A stretch of DNA of 64,000 nt, from NCBI GenBank assembly GCA_947449255.1, contig CANFQX010000003.1, positions 124,001 through 188,000 of the forward strand, read 5' to 3'. Below, one piece after another: positions 61,366 through 64,000 of the stretch. A program made the position numbers and the translations under genes. The notes beneath the pieces were generated by a model. The model was not told the origin of the DNA, ran no database searches, and saw nothing but the letters and a program-made list of their open reading frames with translations. The DNA comes from Pseudobdellovibrionaceae bacterium. Its GTDB lineage: Bacteria > Bdellovibrionota > Bdellovibrionia > Bdellovibrionales > Bdellovibrionaceae. Numbering within the stretch: the stretch's first letter is position 1; every line of letters begins with the position of its first letter.

Positions 61366-62127
61366 ATGATATCAAGAAAAACAATGGCTCAGAATCTGAA
61401 TAAGCTTCCACAAATCACCGTGGCTTTTTGGCTGATGAAAATCACAGCAACCACTTTGGGCGAAACGGGCGGAGATTGGCTTTCAATGACAATGAATGTG
61501 GGGTACTTGATGAGTACACTCGCCTTTTTGACATTGTTCGTGATTGCGCTTGGGGCTCAGCTGATGTCAGGAAAGCATCATCCTTTTCTTTATTGGACTG
61601 TCATTGTTGCGACCAGCACTGCTGGAACCACGATGTCAGACTATATGGATCGGACCCTGGGATTAGGCTACGCAAAAGGTGCAGCGATCTTGATCACAAT
61701 TTTACTGTGTATGCTTGCTGCCTGGCGTTTGGCGGTTGGAAATATATCCGTGGATAATATTATCACTCGCAAAGCGGAGGCCTTTTATTGGATCACAATT
61801 CTGTTTTCTAATACTTTGGGCACGGCGCTAGGCGATTTCTTAGCGGATGATTCAGGTCTAGGCTTTCTTAATAGCTGGCTTCTCATTACGGGGGTGCTTG
61901 CTGTGATTCTTCTTGCTAGTTTTTTCACAAAAATAAATAGGGTTTTGCTGTTTTGGATGGCGTTTATTCTGACTCGTCCATTTGGTGCAACCTTTGGGGA
62001 CTTGATGACCAAGTCCCACGAAAAAGGTGGTTTTGATTTGGGAACAAGTTACACATCACTCCTGCTGCTGGTGATTCTTTTGGTCCTTATTCAATTCTCT
62101 TATAGCAAAAAGAGACCTCAGAATTGA
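61366..62127 (+). CDS. Membrane protein with four-fold repeat (COG4705 type)
   Basis: The start is ATG 61366, with GGAG upstream. The 253-residue product is very hydrophobic with about eight membrane helices. It contains four related segments, TTLGETGGDWLS, TAGTTMSDYMDR, TLGTALGDFLAD and PFGATFGDLMTK. Each follows the pattern T/P-x-G-x-T-x-x-D and most are followed by GLGY or similar. The repeat Gly and Asp residues could line a polar path. The COG4705 family is widespread but its substrate is not known to me. It is monocistronic. Confidence 0.75.
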   Translation: MISRKTMAQNLNKLPQITVAFWLMKITATTLGETGGDWLSMTMNVGYLMSTLAFLTLFVIALGAQLMSGKHHPFLYWTVIVATSTAGTTMSDYMDRTLGLGYAKGAAILITILLCMLAAWRLAVGNISVDNIITRKAEAFYWITILFSNTLGTALGDFLADDSGLGFLNSWLLITGVLAVILLASFFTKINRVLLFWMAFILTRPFGATFGDLMTKSHEKGGFDLGTSYTSLLLLVILLVLIQFSYSKKRPQN

Positions 62128-62173
62128 TTCCCCCAAAGTGACAAAAAATATTTCTTTTTCGAATCGAGATTTC

Positions 62174-63439
62174 CTAATCCAATCGAAATAAGGCAAATTT
62201 TAAATAGCGCAATTCTTCCATAGCCAAAGGGTAGGGATGATCCACGGGTTGTCCGCCAATTTTAACAATAGTGCCTTTGAGGCGAGCCTTTGAAAAAGCC
62301 TCTTTGGTGATTTCAAAAAAGGCATCTGTTGAAATATGGCTTGAGCAAGAGCTTGCTGCAAAAAGCCCATTGGGCTTTACAAGTTTTAATGAATCCGAAA
62401 AGATCTTTGTGTAGGCCGCTGTTGCTTGCGGCACTGATTTTTCATTGGGAGCAAAACTTGGCGGATCAGTGATGACAATATCAAATTGCGTTTTAGCTCT
62501 GATTTGTAGGTCAACGTACTCAAAGGCGTCAGTAGCGATATTTTCAGTCAGGGTCTTTAGATTGTTGATTTCAAAATTTCGTTGCACAGCTTCGATAGCA
62601 ACTTTTGCAATATCGACACTGGTCACAGATTTAGCACCACCGGCGGCTGCGAATATTGAAAAACCACCTGTATAGCTAAATAAATTTAAAACCGTTTTAT
62701 CTTTTGAGAAATCTTGAATCAATCTGCGATTGTCCCTTTGGTCCAGGAAAAAGCCTGTTTTTGAGGCTTCTCTGATGTTTGAAGAAAAGAGCATGTTATT
62801 TTCTCTAAACTGGGTTTCAGGCTCTAGGGTTCCGATTAAACTCTCGCCTTTATTTTTGTCATCATTTCGGCGCTTTAAATAAACGCAATGGATGAAGGGG
62901 AATCGGGCGACGATTCTGTCCGCAATATTTTGCGAGTTCCAGACACTTTCCATCAAGGCATGTTCATATTTTATGACAGCTGTTGAACCATAGATATCAA
63001 CCACGAGGCCCGGTAAGCCATCGCCTTCACCATTGATCAGTCGGAAGGAATTTGTGATATTCAAGTTGAAGTGAGAGCGCAGTTGCAGGGCTTTTTTCCA
63101 TTGATGGTCGACCCAGATTTCCAGAGTTTTTGCAGGGTTGTTTTTTTTGAAATAAAACTCATCAGCGAGGCAAAAGAGTCTAAAACGCATCTGTGTGTCG
63201 GCTTGGTAAAGGCCAATTCCTAAAAATTCTTCTTTATATTTTAAATAGCACAGGCCTGATTTTATTTTTAAAGTTTCAGGGAAGGCACTGGCAAAAGCCC
63301 ACCGGTGGCCCCGTTTAATGTGTTTTGTCAGGTCTCTGCTTAAGGCGATCGTGGGGATTTGAGCAGGGCAGTGAATCAGCGTTTTCGTTGCAAATGCAGC
63401 TTCATTTTTATTAGCTGAGAGGTCATTGTTTTTTGTCAT
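62174..63439 (-). CDS. RlmI/RlmK-like 23S rRNA methyltransferase
   Basis: The 421-residue product has a PUA-like N-terminal domain (ALSRDLTKHIKRGHRWAFASA) and a middle domain with INGEGDGLPGLVVDIYG. The Rossmann methyltransferase core has FSYTGGFSIFAAAGGAKSVTSVDIA, the SAM-binding motif, ITDPPSFA, and SCSSHIS, which contains the catalytic-type Cys. This is the layout of RlmI, which makes m5C1962 in 23S rRNA. The start at 63439 has GGAG nine bases upstream. RlmI and related SAM methyltransferases cannot be told apart without a search. Confidence 0.85.
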   Translation of the reverse strand: MTKNNDLSANKNEAAFATKTLIHCPAQIPTIALSRDLTKHIKRGHRWAFASAFPETLKIKSGLCYLKYKEEFLGIGLYQADTQMRFRLFCLADEFYFKKNNPAKTLEIWVDHQWKKALQLRSHFNLNITNSFRLINGEGDGLPGLVVDIYGSTAVIKYEHALMESVWNSQNIADRIVARFPFIHCVYLKRRNDDKNKGESLIGTLEPETQFRENNMLFSSNIREASKTGFFLDQRDNRRLIQDFSKDKTVLNLFSYTGGFSIFAAAGGAKSVTSVDIAKVAIEAVQRNFEINNLKTLTENIATDAFEYVDLQIRAKTQFDIVITDPPSFAPNEKSVPQATAAYTKIFSDSLKLVKPNGLFAASSCSSHISTDAFFEITKEAFSKARLKGTIVKIGGQPVDHPYPLAMEELRYLKFALFRLD

Positions 63440-63478
63440 GAATTCAATCTCCATATCTCTAAATCAATAAAAATTAAA

Positions 63479-63509
63479 AAAGGCCCTGGACAAAAAGTCC
63501 AAGGCCTTT
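63479..63509 (-). terminator. Terminator after the lpd gene
   Basis: An interrupted stem (AAAGGCC with GGCCTTT, and TGGAC with GTCCA) with a five-A loop. Read on the minus strand it is followed by a T run. It lies 25 bases after the lpd stop codon. Confidence 0.85.
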
Positions 63510-63533
63510 GGATTTTAAGTAGGAATCATTCAA

Positions 63534-64000
63534 CTACATCTGCCGTGCGCGTTTTTCAACCGCTAAGGCGGCTTCTCGAACAACTTCGCTCAAGGTTGGA
63601 TGGGCATGGAAAGATCTTGCAAGATCTTCGCTGCTGCCACCAAATTCCATGCAGACGATCACTTCGTGAATCAATTCAGAGACACTTGGACCTACCATAT
63701 GTGCGCCGATGATTTTATCAGTCTTTTTGTCTGCAATAATTTTTACAAAACCTTCAGAAAAGCCCTGAGCCCGAGCGCGGCCATTGGCCATAAAAGGGAA
63801 CTTGCCAACATTGACTTCGAGACCTTTTTCTTTGCATTGATCTTCAGTGAGCCCCACGTTAGCCACTTCAGGGTGAGTGTAAATAACTCCTGGGACTGTG
63901 TTGTAATTGACGTGTCCAGCTTTACCAGCAAGCAGTTCTGCTAAGGCCACCCCTTCATCCTCTGCCTTATGGGCGAGCATTGGTCCTGTGATGACATCTC
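63534..64000 (-). CDS. lpd: Dihydrolipoamide dehydrogenase (5' partial)
   Basis: Lpd (E3) reoxidises dihydrolipoamide in the 2-oxoacid dehydrogenase complexes. Only the C-terminal part, about 155 residues, is in the window; the frame is open at the right edge ([16 protein letters not shown] runs through it). The end of the FAD domain and the dimerisation domain are seen, with [15 protein letters not shown] and the catalytic His-Glu pair in HAHPTLSE. The rest lies beyond the edge. It ends in a clear terminator. Confidence 0.94.
   Translation of the reverse strand, partial: DVITGPMLAHKAEDEGVALAELLAGKAGHVNYNTVPGVIYTHPEVANVGLTEDQCKEKGLEVNVGKFPFMANGRARAQGFSEGFVKIIADKKTDKIIGAHMVGPSVSELIHEVIVCMEFGGSSEDLARSFHAHPTLSEVVREAALAVEKRARQM

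Noticed and set aside
1-64000. tRNA, rRNA, CRISPR, insertion sequences, prophage
   Set aside because: No cloverleaf, repeat-spacer array, transposase or phage gene was found on reading both strands; very short or divergent ones could be missed.

Overview
The window reads as a chromosomal segment of a Gram-negative predatory-type bacterium of the Bdellovibrio lineage (Bdellovibrionota). This is inferred from the mix of genes: a full outer-membrane and lipid A set, a pilB-pilT-like-pilC-pilS-pilR pilus operon, several sigma-54 activators, an L,D-transpeptidase, and many exported hydrolases. Base composition is moderately AT-rich (judged by eye) and coding density is high. I saw no rRNA, tRNA, CRISPR array, insertion sequence or prophage. 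Both ends cut through genes: bamA at the left and lpd at the right.

Envelope block (1-11885, + strand). bamA (5' partial), two tandem skp/ompH chaperone genes, then lpxA, a Gfo/Idh oxidoreductase (gnnA-like), lpxB, lpxK and an LpxL-type acyltransferase, followed by a DUF3108 lipoprotein and two overlapping family 9 glycosyltransferases. The gnnA-like gene between lpxA and lpxB suggests a lipid A built on 2,3-diamino-glucose, which agrees with what is known of Bdellovibrio lipid A. lpxD, fabZ and gnnB are absent from the cluster.

Signalling and pilus block (11887-26966). A minus-strand CHASE2 histidine kinase and sigma-54 regulator pair is followed on the plus strand by ribF, a shikimate-dehydrogenase-like Rossmann protein and the type IV pilus operon. 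The PilT-like protein between pilB and pilC has lost the P-loop lysine. A hybrid histidine kinase follows.

Metabolic and transport block (27541-40164). An L,D-transpeptidase, a flavodoxin-fold reductase with a hairpin leader, a two-polypeptide 2-oxoacid:ferredoxin oxidoreductase (gamma-delta plus alpha-beta fusions), two TolC-like outer-membrane proteins flanking a lipoprotein but with no pump, a tiny prepilin-like gene, a PlsC-type acyltransferase, glpK and two PilZ proteins.

Accessory exported-protein block (40551-61136). This holds a run of unrecognised secreted proteins, one with two pilin-like repeats behind a good sigma-54 promoter candidate, and a protein-glutaminase-type deamidase. 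It also holds radA, an Slt-type transglycosylase coupled to two oligopeptide-type ABC permeases, a secreted HExxH protein, a PorV-like outer-membrane protein with its lipoprotein partner, a phospholipase-D-like enzyme, a DUF3465 protein, an SPFH/SHOCT protein paired with a Tim44-like zinc-ribbon protein, and endonuclease I. Intergenic regions here carry a row of three perfect hairpins, a decayed gene remnant and a second sigma-54 promoter candidate. I see no single recognisable new operon-encoded system. The most unusual items are the degenerate PilT, the deamidase, the structured intergenic region at 54151-54233 and the sigma-54-linked exported genes.

Right end (61366-64000). A four-fold repeat membrane protein (COG4705 type), an RlmI-like rRNA methyltransferase and the C-terminal part of dihydrolipoamide dehydrogenase.
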